Positions 53,370-64,000 of a DNA stretch of 64,000 nucleotides are shown piece by piece. Position 1 is the stretch's first letter; each line of letters starts with the position of its first letter. The stretch covers positions 7,750,001 to 7,814,000 of the forward strand of contig JAJGBQ010000001.1 in assembly GCA_022457065.1 (NCBI GenBank). The letters are read 5' to 3'. Source of the stretch: Curvularia sp. ZM96 (Eukaryota > Ascomycota > Dothideomycetes > Pleosporales > Pleosporaceae). A model generated the notes under the pieces. It was given only the letters and a program-made list of their open reading frames with translations, made no database searches and was not told the origin of the DNA. Position numbers and translations under genes: made by a program.

Positions 53370-54689
53370 TGATTTTTTTAGGCGTTATGTATAGGCATGA
53401 GGGCTTTTGGTTGCATTGGATGTATATACCCTTGGGGACCACATTGGCGTTTGCTTTGGATCTGGACATCGTTTCAGAGCTTAACACTTCCCTCACGAAC
53501 TGGTCACAGCAAGCAGAGCTCAGCATAGCATAGGTGAAACCTGGAGTTTTGTTTGGAAAACCCTACTCATTTCCATTTCCTAGACTTTCCCTTCACTTCT
53601 TACGCCGTACAGTAAGAGTTCCAATAGACGGTACCACTCCGGTCCGATTGGCGTAGGTTCCTCACTCATGTTGAACAATCTTATCGTGACTGTACACGGA
53701 GAGTAATGTTCAGAAGAAGCGGGTAGTGGGTTCCAACGTGGCCTAAGTCTCACGTTGTGTACCGGCACAACGACACGCCCAGGTATTGTCAGTGAATAAT
53801 TGTCTGGGCGTCAGCACCTTCGGCTACTACAGTTTTCTTGCCGCTGGTATCCGCTCTCACGATTTTGTCATATATGTTGTACAGCATGCTTCTGCTGGAT
53901 TGCCCCAAAGAATCCGGCCCAGTAAACCTATAATGGTCCAGCACCCCACCACATTCGTCATCACGTGCGAGAAAGTCATGAGTCCATTGGGTGACGACAC
54001 CATATCAGGCCATGATACCGTGTTGAAGGAAAATTCGACTTGCATCCTTGTGTCACATATATCCATGGAACAGAGTCTCGTGTTCTTCCTTGTGAATATC
54101 TCTCTCTGATACAGCATGCCGTGCAGCCGAACCGAGGATGAATTGAGATGGCCGGGGGGACGTACGAAACGGGGGGCCTAGACGCGAACGTGTGGCTTGG
54201 ATGATCAGCGCCCCGCAATGGGAGCCAACATGATCGCATACCCCGTACCCGCATACCCGCAAGCAAATCTTACCTACCTGGGTAAGTCTGCTCACGAAGG
54301 ATCGCATCAACTTTGTTTTTGAGCCCCCTTTGTTCATGGACCATAGTGTTGAGGCCAAGCAAACCCATTGGGAAGCTAACCCTGTCCATCACCTTAGGGG
54401 AATGTTTCGTGTTACTTTGTGACTGCATGTTCGAAATTTTCTGCAAGCCAATATTGAGATGCAAGCAAATATTTTTGAGCCACGCGAAGCCGTCCGCCAA
54501 GATGAAGATTAAAGAGATGAGACGTCATCTTCATTAGGTCACGTTGTTGGGGCACTTGGGAAAGGCTCGGCTTAGTTAATACAGGCCAATCGGGACTATT
54601 GCGGTCGACTTGGCGGGTGAGGTGAGACGGATCGTTAAATGTTTGTTCAGTGAAGGGTAAGAGTGAAAGTAGTGCCGAGCAACTTTGTT

Positions 54690-54697
54690 TATAAATA
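54690..54697 (+). promoter_or_regulatory. TATA box (TATAAATA)
   Basis: Consensus TATAAATA lies 126-133 bp upstream of the ATG at 54823 and overlaps the first copy of a tandem duplication. Confidence 0.5.
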
Positions 54698-54762
54698 TGA
54701 CCTGTAGATCAACCACGTAATACTCTTAAATATGACCTACGGATCAACCATCTAATCTCACC
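54693..54762 (+). repeat. 35-bp imperfect tandem duplication in promoter
   Basis: AAATATGACCTGTAGATCAA at 54693 recurs as AAATATGACCTACGGATCAA at 54728, and both copies continue with CCA and end in TAAT. The copies lie between the TATA box and the start codon of the three-repeat secreted protein. Confidence 0.8.
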
Positions 54763-54822
54763 TCGAGTTTCTTCACTCTCCTCCCATCTCACAAACAGAG
54801 AAATATTTGCGAATATTCCAGC

Positions 54823-55861
54823 ATGAAGCTATCCCTGTTCCTCCTGCCATTCATTGGCAGCGTCCTCGCCATGTCGATTCCCAGGGAAGAGACCGAAGTT
54901 ACGCCTTGCACCTGCGAAACGGTATTCTGCGTTCAATCGTGGCCCGACTCGTGCTACTGCGCCAACGCCGCAAAGAAGGCGTGTTACGACAAGTGCGGTG
55001 GAGATGTCCCAGTTTATGATACATGTCCACCTCGGGACGTGACAGCGCGCGCACCAGAGACAGAGTCAGAACTGACAACATCGCCATCTACCTGCGAGTG
55101 TGAACCGACAGTCTGCATTGATTCATGGCCTGAATCATGTCACTGCCAAAACGATGCAAAGAAAGCCTGTTTCGACAAGTGCGGAGGCAAAGCACCCACG
55201 TACCAGACCTGTCCGCCTCTGACGCCGCTGTCGCTGCCAGCTCCGGTAGTCGCCAGAGCAGAACCTGCTGCCGATTGTAAATGCACCGAGATCAACTGCA
55301 CCATGATGTGGCCTACAGGGTGCTACTGCACAAACTACGCAAAGCAGCTTTGCTACGAGGAATGTGGTGGTGAAAGGCCCGCACTTGATGTAAGTCGTCC
55401 CCCTTTTTGAATCGATCCTGTAGAATCAATTTCCCCAAGTAGCGGAAGGCAAAACAATGCGGAAAAATATACTAAGAAATATATATATATAGATCTGCCA
55501 CGAACCTTCCACTCCCGGTCTGACCACCAGAACCATAGAAGTAGCAGAAGCACCCCTCGCCGCTCCCGAAGAAGCCAAACACACCAATCAACTCTGCGGC
55601 GGCAACAGCAGCAACAGCTACGGCTCCCCCTTCCCCGCTTGTCCCCACGGCCAAATGTGCATCCAGGACCCTTTTAAACCAGAATCCTGCGGCCCAGCCT
55701 GCGGCGAAGCGGGTATCTGCGTTGAGAAGAAGACGTGTGGTGGTTTCATGGCGCGCGAGTGTGAGAAGAAAGGTCAGATTTGTGTGGATCATCCGACGGA
55801 TGACTGTGATCCTAAGATGGGCGGCTCTGACTGCGCTGGTGTGTGTGTTTGGCCGCAGTGA
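54823..55861 (+). CDS. Secreted protein with three cysteine-rich repeats and a distinct C-terminal domain
   Basis: Two exons (54823-55389 and 55493-55861) encode 311 residues. The signal peptide is MKLSLFLLPFIGSVLA. Three tandem repeats of about 40 residues follow, near 29-68, 86-124 and 150-192. Each has the framework C-x-C-x4-C, then WPxxCxC, then AKKxCYxKCGG and a closing cysteine. In the third repeat the closing cysteine comes from exon 2 (ALD|ICHEP), which supports the 103-bp GTAAGT-ATAG intron. Linkers between repeats are Thr/Pro/Ala-rich. The C-terminal part is a different, cysteine-rich domain (CPHGQMCIQDP, SCGPACGEAGIC, ECEKKGQIC, SDCAGVC). No enzyme motif is seen. Repeated disulphide modules suggest binding of polysaccharide or surfaces; an extracellular effector or wall protein is inferred. 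The family is not recognised. Confidence 0.85.
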
Positions 55862-56780
55862 TGCTCGGCGAGCTGGGCTTAATTACTGTGCGCTTGTTTT
55901 CTGAGAAGGAAAAAAAAAGTCGTCTTTAGGGTAGATTGAGATTCGGCGTGAGTTGAGGATGGTAAAACACCTGCATAATGTCGGCGGGATCAGGAGAAGT
56001 ACTTCTCTTTTGATAATGTTTCGAGCGTAATATTTCATAGTATCGATATTTTCTCATAGTTAGGAACAGACCCAGTTTGTGCCTGTCACTCCGTCACATC
56101 AACGTCAGCACGCATCGAAATGGAAGTCAGTTCTCACCATATATTCTCATGGTACTGTAGGCCATTATAATACATTCGTGGTCATGAAAAGAGTCTAGCC
56201 CTGCATAGCGCGGACATGCCGTCTAACGGGCAAATCGCTGGCGCTCACCCTTGAACGCCAGCTCCGGCCAAGAACCGACTCAATGAAGCAAATGCTGAGA
56301 AAGCCACCGTTGATTTGTAGCTCATATATGTGACCAGATGACCCTCCCTGATACCTCTAGATGGCAAAAGCCCACCATCCACTCATGATTTGAATAGCCC
56401 CGCCAAGACCGGGCCTTCTAACTAGACCTAGGCCATTATGAACGCCGCCTGGAAAAAAAATAATGATGCTGTGGTATCGAGCCACCCAAACGCCTGAAAC
56501 GCCGCCCATGCTCGTGAGAAAATGTCAAGAAGATTGATCATTACCATGCAGATGCCGCTAAAATCGAGAACAGAAAGCAAGGAGATGGACTAAATGTGTC
56601 GCTGCCAGCAGGAGACTTTAGCAATAACGAGCTGTGATGACCACACAGACACGTCAGCGTTGGACCCATGAACAGAATCAGATCTGTTCATCGAGTCGAG
56701 TCAAAATGTGCTGGCGCGAGGTTGGAGAATAGCCCTATAATACAAGATTAGCAAGGAAAGCCGGGAGCCGATGGAAGCAT
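55862..56780. other. Intergenic, convergent 3' ends
   Basis: No gene is supported between the secreted protein and CDH1. No repeat of note. Confidence 0.5.
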
Positions 56781-58754
56781 TCAGCGAATCACGCCCCAGC
56801 TGTCCATACTGCTCAGGCCTCCACTGCGCTCCTTCTTCTTGAAAGCATTCCAGAAGCGAAGCGTCTCGTCGCCAGCGCCCGTGACAATGACTTGGCCGTC
56901 TGGGCTCATGGCCAGGTAGAGTACACGGTAGGTGTGGCCGGTCAACGAAACCACCTGCTGCATACTGGGATACTTCCAAACAATGATTTGGTTTTGGCTG
57001 TATCCATGGGTTGACACAATTTCGTTGCTGTTTTTGGACCATGCGAGGTTGCAAACTTGGCTGCCGGTATCCAGGCTGTTGATAAGATTTGCTGGTGCTG
57101 TGGGCGAGAGTGGGATATTGGTGGTACCTGCTGCTGACGCAGCAGCCGATGCGGATGCAAGCGCTGACGCCGACGGCCCGTTGGAAGATATGAGGGTGTT
57201 CCAAAACTTGATGGTCCTGTCAGCTGTACCACCCCCACTAGCCAGGAGTCCACGCTGGTGTGGACTCCAAGCAATCGCCTTGACAGCTGCTTGGTGCTCG
57301 CTCCACTTGAAGGTAGGTTCGGCGTTGAGTTTCTCCCACACCATGAGCTTGTTGTCGTTGCCTCCGGAGGCGAGCTGTCCATCTTCTTGGTTCCATTTCA
57401 ATCCACAAACTTCTTGCTTGTGGCCGACCAGCTTGCGGAGCCATTGCTCGGGCTGTCGGACATCTCGGTGATAAATTGTGCGGTCTCGTGATCCAGATGT
57501 CAGAATGTGTTCGTTCCAGGCAAGAGCACCAACACGAGCGGTGTGGCCTGTCATGGTACGTAGGCGACGCTGCGTCTGTGCGTCCCATATCTGCACCTGG
57601 CCGCGGTTTGTGCCGACAGCAATATGTGAGCCCTTGGTTGTGTTAACATAATTCGTGGCTTGGGCAATCGACTTTGACTTACTCGTTGTATCCAGTTGAC
57701 ACTGGTGACAGAATCATCGGCTAGCTCACACAACTTGGTAACGCGACCACTACTCGAATTCCACATGTATACACATGATCCAAGACCTACCCCGAGGGTG
57801 TTCTGGCTGCCCCAGTCGACCAAATTCAGGTAGAAATCGTCTGCTAAATCAGGTGCATCCAGGACCTTGTATGGGACTTTTGAAACGGCGCGAGCCTGGC
57901 GCTGAGGGCTAAGCAGCATGCGCTGACTACTGTATTTGATGGGTGACAGGCTGTAGAGATCTGATCGAGCATTGAGGTTGAGTATGCCATGTCGGCTCGA
58001 AGGCGTCCGCGAGGGAGTTGGCTGTCCTGAATAAGAGAAGAGGTTCTTGTGCGGGGTAGATGGAGTGCCCGAAGGCGGGGGGAGCGAGGCGGTAGTCCTT
58101 GCTGGAGGAGTGTTGGAGCGTCCGGCACCCCTCATGTTGGCGCTGTCGGTGGGTGAGAGACTCTGAGGTAGGGCTTGAGGCACTGAGCCCTCGAACATTT
58201 CTTGACGGAGTACGGCGGAATAGGTGCGGTTGGCTTCTTCGGCTGCGTTCAAGTTAGTCGGGTATCCATGGGAGTCTTTTGGCTGTGCCTACTCTTCTGG
58301 AAATGCAACTCGTTGTGGGGCGTCCGCCTAGCCTTGGACGGGGTTGCCGGCGATGCGTCATCGTGAAGAAGGTTGAAGCTTGCTTGGAGATCTTGTCCTG
58401 CGCGGTTTGGGATGAATCTGAAAGCATGTCAGTAAGTCTGGTCTCTACCACTGGGCCTTGGCAGACTCACCTGTCGCCATAGATGCGCGGGCGCTTTCGG
58501 CTTGGGCTTGCCGTTGGTGTGCGCTCCCTGACACGGCCAGCCTGTTCAATGTGACCAAGCGCTCTTGACAAGGCGGCGGCATCTATTGGTTCGGAGTTGC
58601 GACTGAGCTTCTTGGTGGGGAAGGACTGGCTGCGCTTGTGGGAGGCGGTGGGCGGCGTCTTGGACTCGGGCGGGGAGATGAGTGCCGGAGTGGCAATGTC
58701 GTCCTGGGCATGTATGTTGGCGGCGGCAGCGTCGCCGGGGTCGTCTCGTGCCAT
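56781..58754 (-). CDS. CDH1: APC/C activator CDH1 (fizzy-related, WD40)
   Basis: Four exons (58471-58754, 58293-58417, 57683-58242, 56781-57632) encode about 606 residues. CDH1 brings substrates to the anaphase-promoting complex in late mitosis and G1. The C-box DRFIPNR spans residues 94-100 and is split by the first intron. RTYSAVLRQEMF follows, then a Ser/Pro-rich region with many SP/TP sites (SLSPTDS, SGTPSTP, QPTPSRTPSS) that CDKs would phosphorylate. Seven WD40 blades run from about residue 285 (LNLVDWGSQNTLGVGLGSCV; SVNWIQRGSHIAVGT) to FWNAFKKKE, and the protein ends in the IR dipeptide used to dock on APC/C. The proline-rich linker and absence of the CDC20 KILR-type region favour CDH1. 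Introns are 50-53 bp. Confidence 0.95.
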
Positions 58755-59698
58755 TGTTGCGAGTGCGCCGAGCTGGATGGGTGTGTTGATGGGTGTTGTT
58801 GATGTATGCTAAACAAGCTAACAAAGACGTCGCGGGGTGAGACACGACAAAGGCGACGGTCTTGCGCCCGTGTGCTTGCCGGTGAAGGATACCGGTCCAA
58901 GGAAGGTGAGGGCGGGAGCGGTGAAGTGGGTGCGGCGGTGATGGCGACGTCTGTTGTTGTCCAGGACGGAGGCCCCTTGGTGGTGTTCGGCCGTCGTTGG
59001 GCAACCACGAGGCGTCTTTGTGCAGACGAGTGCAGAGAATGGAGATGACGTTATGGGGTATCAGTGCGCATCGGAAGAATAGGGCGGATGGTATTGTTGT
59101 GGTCGGGCGCAACGGGTGGGGGGTCTGCGGTGACCTTGTTGTGGTTTGGGGTCGGGGCTTGGGATGCTAGACAGCCGCGCGCTGGGGGAGCAACGAGCGG
59201 CGGCGGCGGCGGTAGCGAGCGGGCGCAGGCAACGAGCGGCGGGCGGAATCGAGGCTAAGAGATGGGCGGACGCAGGGCAAAGCGCGGCGGCGGCGTGGTG
59301 TTGAGGACTGGATGCGTGGGTGCAGCAGGCGGACACGCACCTTCCCTCTGCACAGCGAGCCACGGTAGTCGCGATGGAGCGCGAGGGCAGGCGCCGTCAC
59401 GTCGTGGCTGCCGTGTTTGGCTGCTCTCTGTTTTGATGTTCGCTGCCCGCGCGCGTTGGGGCGCCTCGTCCAATCAGCGCCGCTGCGCCCCGATCGGGCT
59501 AGCGCCGTGCCCTCGCTCCCATCCATAACCCCACACCGCCCGCTGCCCGCCGCCCGCTGCTCTGCTGGGAGACGCCGTGGTCCAATGCGTCCTGTGCCAC
59601 GACCAAAGTTGCGAACCACACTACTGCATCTCGCTCCCATTGCCCCCTCTGCTGCTGTACCACGATTCTCCCTCGGCCTGTTGTCCATCCATCGCACC
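58755..59698. other. GC-rich divergent promoter region, CDH1 and aspartyl aminopeptidase
   Basis: Many overlapping frames exist because of high GC, none with a motif. Part of it (from 59585) may be translated as an N-terminal leader of the aminopeptidase. Confidence 0.5.
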
Positions 59699-61342
59699 AT
59701 GAGCTCCAAACCCTCCCTCGAAGCTGCCAACGACTTCCTCTCCTTTGTCAATGCTTCTCCTACACGTACGCCGCACCACCGCACCATGGCCATGACGTAT
59801 GCATTGGCACAAGCTTACCTCGCACAGCATTCCACGCGGTCAAGTCGGCCAAGGAACGCCTAGAGAAGGCCGGCTTCAAGCAAATCAAGGCAAGTCTGCA
59901 ACTGCTTTCCCTTTGTCTTCTACATAACCGCTAACAAGAACCCCCAGGAGCGAGACTCGTGGGCACCCACCCTCCAGCCCGGAGGCAAATACTACCTCAC
60001 CCGCAACACCTCCTCCATCGTCGCCTTTGCCATCGGCCACAAATGGAAGCCAGGAAACCCCATTGCCATGATTGGTGCGCACACCGACTCTCCATGTCTA
60101 CGCATCAAGCCCGTGTCTAAGCGCCAGAGCGACGGCTTCCTCCAAGTAGCCTGCGAGACGTACGGAGGCGGCCTCTGGCACACCTGGTTCGACCGAGACC
60201 TCAGCATCGCCGGCCGGGCCATGGTCAGGACCAAAGACGGAAACATTGAGCAGCGCTTGGTCAAGGTGGATCGGCCCATCCTGAGGATACCTACATTGGC
60301 AATTCACCTGGACCGCCAAGAGAACTTCCAGTTCAACAAGGAGACACAACTGTTCCCCATCACTGGCCTCGTTGCAGCCGAGCTCAACCGCCAGGGCAAG
60401 ACCGAAGAGTCAAAGGACGAGACCAAGGACGCTGAGAAGGAGGCTACATTGGAGCCCCTCGCTGCCCCAACCGCCAGACACCACCCTTATATTGTCGACA
60501 TCATCGCCGAGGAGGCAGGCGCCGAGGCCAGTGACATTGTCGACTTCGAGATGGTCCTGTACGACACACAGAAGTCCGTCATTGGAGGACTGAACAACGA
60601 GCTCATCTTCTCCCCGCGCCTCGACAACCTGATGATGACCTACTGCAGTGTCGAGGGACTTATCAAGAGCTTGTCCTCTTCCTCGGCATTGGAGAAGGAT
60701 TCCATTATCCGACTCGTCGCATGCTTTGACCACGAGGAGATTGGCTCGCAGACCGCCCAAGGAGCCGATTCCAACCTCTTGCCCGCCGTCATCCGCCGCC
60801 TGTCCGTCCTGCCAGGTTCGGAGAGCAATTCCGACAAGTCTTACGACAAGGTCGAGGCCGACACTGCCACGGCGTATGAGCAGACCCTCGCCACGTCTTT
60901 CCTCGTATCTGCCGACATGGCTCATTCAGTACATCCCAACTATCCCGCCAAATACGAGTCCCACCACCGACCCGAGATGAACAAGGGAACCGTGATCAAG
61001 ATCAATGCAAACGCCCGCTACGCCACCAACACCCCAGGCATTGTCTTGCTCCAGGAGGCAGCGCGTCGCGCGAAACCTGCTTCCTATAGCATGTCGTCGA
61101 ACCGGGAAGGTGTTCCACTCCAGCTTTTCGTCGTCCGCAACGACTCGTCCTGCGGCAGCACCATCGGACCCATGCTGTCGGCAGCCATGGGCGCTCGCAC
61201 CCTCGATCTGGGCAACCCTCAGCTCAGCATGCACAGCATCCGTGAGACGGGCGGTGCGCATGATGTTGAGCATGCAGTGAACCTATTTGATAGCTTTTTT
61301 GAGAATTACGAGGAGTTGGAGAAGAAGATTATTGTAGATTGA
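59699..61342 (+). CDS. Aspartyl aminopeptidase, M18 family
   Basis: Exons 59699-59765, 59828-59889 and 59948-61342 give 507 residues. M18 enzymes are dinuclear zinc peptidases that remove N-terminal Asp or Glu. Zinc ligands and catalytic residues are visible in MIGAHTDSPCLRIKP, the segment YGGGLWHTWFDRDLSIAGR, ACFDHEEIGSQTAQGADS, SADMAHSVHPNYP and the late LSMHSIRE. The opening FLSFVNASPTPFHAV, formed across the first intron, is the family start. The second intron begins GCAAGT, a GC-AG intron with otherwise strong consensus. An upstream ATG at 59585 is in frame and would add 38 residues rich in Arg with no acids (MRPVPRPKLRTTLLHLAPIA), resembling a mitochondrial presequence, so a longer form may also be made (inference). 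Confidence 0.94.
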
Positions 61343-61583
61343 CTCGATCGATCTAGATTGTAAGGAGAATTGGCAGGAATCATGTAGTTACGAACATAGA
61401 GACGAAGATATGAAACAAAATGAGCAGTACGTACCTTTGCAGCCATCGGAACTGTCGGTTCGGTCCGCAGAGCGCAGGGTCCACGTCAGCACCCCACCAT
61501 TGCCTTCTTTCACCAGAACGCTTCCTGTCTGGTACCCCGGCGTATTTATATTGACGACGAGTCTACTCAGAATTAGGACCGTG

Positions 61584-62749
61584 ATGGCCCCTCCTCAATT
61601 TCTCTCCGGCGACAAGGCCGCTATAGACAGCTTCCTGGACAGATTCGACGTATGTTGCGCAAGTACCCCGCCCTGGTAACTCAAGCTCACCCAAACCTAA
61701 AGGTCTTTCTCTTCGACTGCGATGGTAAGTGCCAGCCAATCACGGGAGGGAATTGCTTGCCCATGGCTTCGCTGCACTGTGCTGTACCCTGGGGCAGCTT
61801 GCTGATTCTGACAAAGGATAGGCGTCCTCTGGTCCGGCGACCACATCTACGACAAGATTCCAGAGACGATCCAGATGCTGAGGAGTAAAGGTATTCATCT
61901 TTACGTTTCCGAGTGGTCAATACGAGCTAACAAGGGCTCTAGGGAAACAACTGGTTTTCGTCACAAACAATAGCACAAAGTCACGTGCCGACTACAAGAA
62001 GAAGTTTGACAAACTAGGCATCCCCGCTGAAGTGGTACGTATGTGTGGCTCGAGTGCATTGCCACCAGCTAAGCGTTCCTCAGGACGAAGTCTTTGGCTC
62101 ATCGTACAGCGCTGCCGTGTACATTGCGCGCATCCTCAAACTGCCCGCGCCCAAGAACAAGGTGTTTGTGCTTGGCGAGTCTGGCGTGGAACAGGAGCTC
62201 GCAGCCGAAGGCGTCCCCTACATTGGTGGTACCGATCCTGCCTACCGCCGCGACATCCGCAATCCAGAGGACTTCGATGCCATTGCCGACGGGACTCTGC
62301 TTGACCCAGATGTCGGCGTCGTGCTCAGTGGGTTAGACTTCCACTCAAACTACCTCAAGACGGCAATTGCCTTCCAGTACCTGCAGCGTGGCGCCATCTA
62401 CCTTGCAACAAACATTGACAGCACGCTGCCCATGTCCCATACCCTGTTCCCCGGTGCAGGCGCATCTGGAGCCGCGCTCGAGCGGGCAATAGGAAGGGCA
62501 CCGCTTTCTCTCGGTAAGCCGAGCCAGGCCATGATGGACGCTGTAGAAGGCAAATTCAAGTTCGACCGCAGCAGAACCTGCATGGTAGGCGACAGGCTCA
62601 ACACGGACATTCAGTTTGGCATCGACGGCAAGCTGGGCGGCACCCTGGCTGTGCTCACCGGTGTCAGCAAGAAGGAAGACTTTCTCGCAGAGGGTGCGCC
62701 CACAGTCCCTATGGCCTATGTCAATGCCTTGGGCGATTTGTTGGGTTGA
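61584..62749 (+). CDS. PHO13-type HAD phosphatase (4-nitrophenylphosphatase / phosphoglycolate phosphatase)
   Basis: Five exons (61584-61649, 61703-61724, 61822-61890, 61943-62034, 62084-62749) encode 304 residues. The second exon is only 22 nt and carries the catalytic motif, VFLFDCDG, completed as GVLWSGD across the next intron; its first Asp is the nucleophile. Motif II is FVTNNSTKSR and motif III is MVGDRLNTDIQFG, preceded by the LGKPS segment containing the lysine. The family dephosphorylates toxic side products such as 2-phosphoglycolate and 4-phosphoerythronate (established for the yeast and mammalian members). The enzyme is cytosolic, with no signal peptide. It follows the aminopeptidase on the same strand after 241 bp. 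Confidence 0.95.
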
Positions 62750-62948
62750 TTAGTGTAGTCGGTGGGTTTTGTTACATAGACTTTGATACATGCACTCGAA
62801 GGGTAGACTAGACCAGACGTGGAAGTGATAAATTCGCTAGACGGAAAGATGCGCATGAGGCAGGAGCTACAACGTCACAACTAGGTCGCGATTGCCCTTC
62901 TAGGTGACAAGTTCATCGAGCAAAAAACTCCCGTCGGCAAAAACAAAA

Positions 62949-63068
62949 ACATACGACAGCGGGGATTCGCCAGTGGTCACCCACCTGACTACTAGTCCGC
63001 CGGTCTTCAGCTTAAGTACCGGAGATCGAACGGGATCCGCTGCGTGTCTGAAGCCTATGGTCGTATGT
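62949..63068 (-). rRNA. 5S rRNA
   Basis: On the minus strand 120 nt run from ACATACGACCATAGGC to CTGTCGTATGT, followed by a T-rich terminator. Terminal helix I pairs (ACATACGAC with GTCGTATGT), helix II pairs CTTCAG with CTGAAG, and the internal promoter words TACTTAAGC and GGTGGGTGACCACTGG are present. This is a normal dispersed fungal 5S gene. Confidence 0.93.
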
Positions 63069-63375
63069 ACTAGATTAACTTGTGTTAGACAAATATATCC
63101 TCAACGTTATCAAATCTTCAATGACAGCAAAATGCATTCAGCACTCCCATGCTGGTTTTCTCACGTGACCAGGCACGCCACATATGTTCGAGATCGCAGA
63201 AACTAAAAGTATAGAGCTATCAATATACGTCAAAATCTCGCATCTTCGCGCTATTAATCATAGTCGCCTAATCAGTTCTCAAAGTAGTTACATTATTCGC
63301 AATAAGAAGATACTGGCTAGAGCACCACTTCAAAGTCGTGAATGCGCTTATACCAGATTGGGCTAGCGCGTCCCG

Positions 63376-63390
63376 ACGCGTCGACGCGAC
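63376..63390. promoter_or_regulatory. MCB element upstream of PRI2
   Basis: ACGCGTCGACGCGA begins 81 bp before the PRI2 start. Its first 13 bases are identical to the palindromic element in front of MSH6, and it contains a full ACGCGT MluI cell-cycle box with a second near-match ACGCGA. Confidence 0.7.
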
Positions 63391-63456
63391 CGCGCCCACC
63401 ACTTTAACACATCGCATAGCCCAAGCCGTCCGCACGCAGCACAACAGCAGCACATC

Positions 63457-64000
63457 ATGATCCGCCACGACCACTCCCGAATCGATCCCAAGCGTCGTGC
63501 TAATCTCGACTACAAAAAACGGCAATTTGCCAAAGCCGAATTCCAGCAACAAGCCTACGAACACCGGCTCAATTTCTATGTGCTGCCACCCACGGCCGAG
63601 ATTACGCTTGACGAGTTTGAGACATGGGCAATCAACAGATTGAAGGGTAGGCGGCTCAGTACAATTTCGCCTTCGAAGCGTTCAATCGCTGACTCTGAAC
63701 ACTGCAGTCCTCTCCGAACTCGAAGCATGCAGTTTCCGCAACAAGAGCCCCGAAGAAACGGCCGAATACATGAAGAGCATACTGGACAAATACCTGCCAC
63801 TTCATTCCAATTCATCGAGAAGCCAGAAACTGCAAGAAGAGAGGCGAAAGGACCACTACTCACACTTCATACTACGACTTGCATTCTCGTCAACAGAAGA
63901 TCTCCGGCGGCGGTTTTCGCGGTTGGAGACGATGCTGTTTACTCTGCGATTCAAAGATGACGACTTACGAGAACGACAAAACTTCGTAAAGAGTCTAGAC
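63457..64000 (+). CDS. PRI2: DNA primase large subunit PRI2, 5' part
   Basis: The gene is cut by the window end. Exon 1 is 63457-63646; exon 2 starts at 63708 and runs beyond 64000. The joined reading gives NFYVLPPTAEITLDEFETWA, INRLKVLSELEACSFRNKSP and later HFILRLAFSSTEDLRRRF, which fit the N-terminal part of the eukaryotic primase large subunit. This subunit partners PRI1 and polymerase alpha in making RNA-DNA primers; its 4Fe-4S C-terminal domain would lie outside the window. The intron is 61 bp, GTAGGC-GCAG. Family identity is strong for the visible 160 residues. Confidence 0.9.

Larger units (their letters stand above)
53370..54822. other. Intergenic, promoter of the repeat-containing secreted protein
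   Basis: No supported gene is found; frames at 53786-54109 and 54053-54500 lack motifs. The right end carries TATAAATA at 54690-54697 and a 35-bp tandem duplication. Confidence 0.5.

Noticed and set aside
1..64000. CRISPR arrays, bacterial operons or replication origins
   Set aside because: The window is eukaryotic nuclear DNA with spliceosomal introns; no regularly spaced repeats were found.

Overview
The window reads as nuclear DNA of a filamentous ascomycete, most probably a dothideomycete of the Pleosporales type (inference from gene style, not from a database search). The signs are short GT-AG introns of about 48-125 bp with CTAAC-like branch points, dispersed 5S rRNA genes, a pogo-type transposase destroyed by CAG/CAA to TAG/TAA changes as expected from repeat-induced point mutation (RIP), and a set of secreted cysteine-rich proteins. 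All gene models were assembled by hand by joining exons so that frame, splice signals and family motifs agree.

The left half (about 1-31000) is gene-poor and partly AT-rich. It holds the dead transposon (1635-3492), a CYP65-like cytochrome P450 (3744-5511), a copper P-type ATPase with an extraordinary cysteine-pair-rich N-terminus (7233-10247), an unknown two-exon gene with about 39 GAA units in its intron (12655-14293), a PMC1-like calcium P-type ATPase (14786-18291), two tiny secreted proteins sharing one mirrored cysteine pattern (20900-21240 and 23734-24055), a broken polyketide synthase ER-KR fragment (24516-25877), another secreted cysteine-rich protein (26358-26843), a 5S rRNA variant (27134-27253), an unknown basic protein, an ER-type FKBP, and a secreted protein with a Kex2-like site (30063-30554).

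The right half (about 32000-64000) is a compact, conserved housekeeping block: folylpolyglutamate synthase, a ZIP metal transporter, an F-box-like protein, the ribosome biogenesis factor NOP7 divergent from the GPI transamidase subunit PIG-U/GAB1, a small basic/acidic fungal protein, mismatch repair MSH6, an aquaporin, a PA-TM-RING ubiquitin ligase, a three-repeat cysteine-rich secreted protein, the APC/C activator CDH1, an M18 aspartyl aminopeptidase, a PHO13-type HAD phosphatase, an intact 5S rRNA gene, and the start of DNA primase large subunit PRI2.

The observations most worth following are the pair of mini-proteins with the common core C-x6-C-x3-C-(loop)-C-x3-C-x6-C, the same palindromic double MluI cell-cycle box in front of both MSH6 and PRI2, the eight Cys-Cys pairs of the copper pump, upstream in-frame starts that would give mitochondrial forms of two housekeeping enzymes, and the two 5S isotypes.
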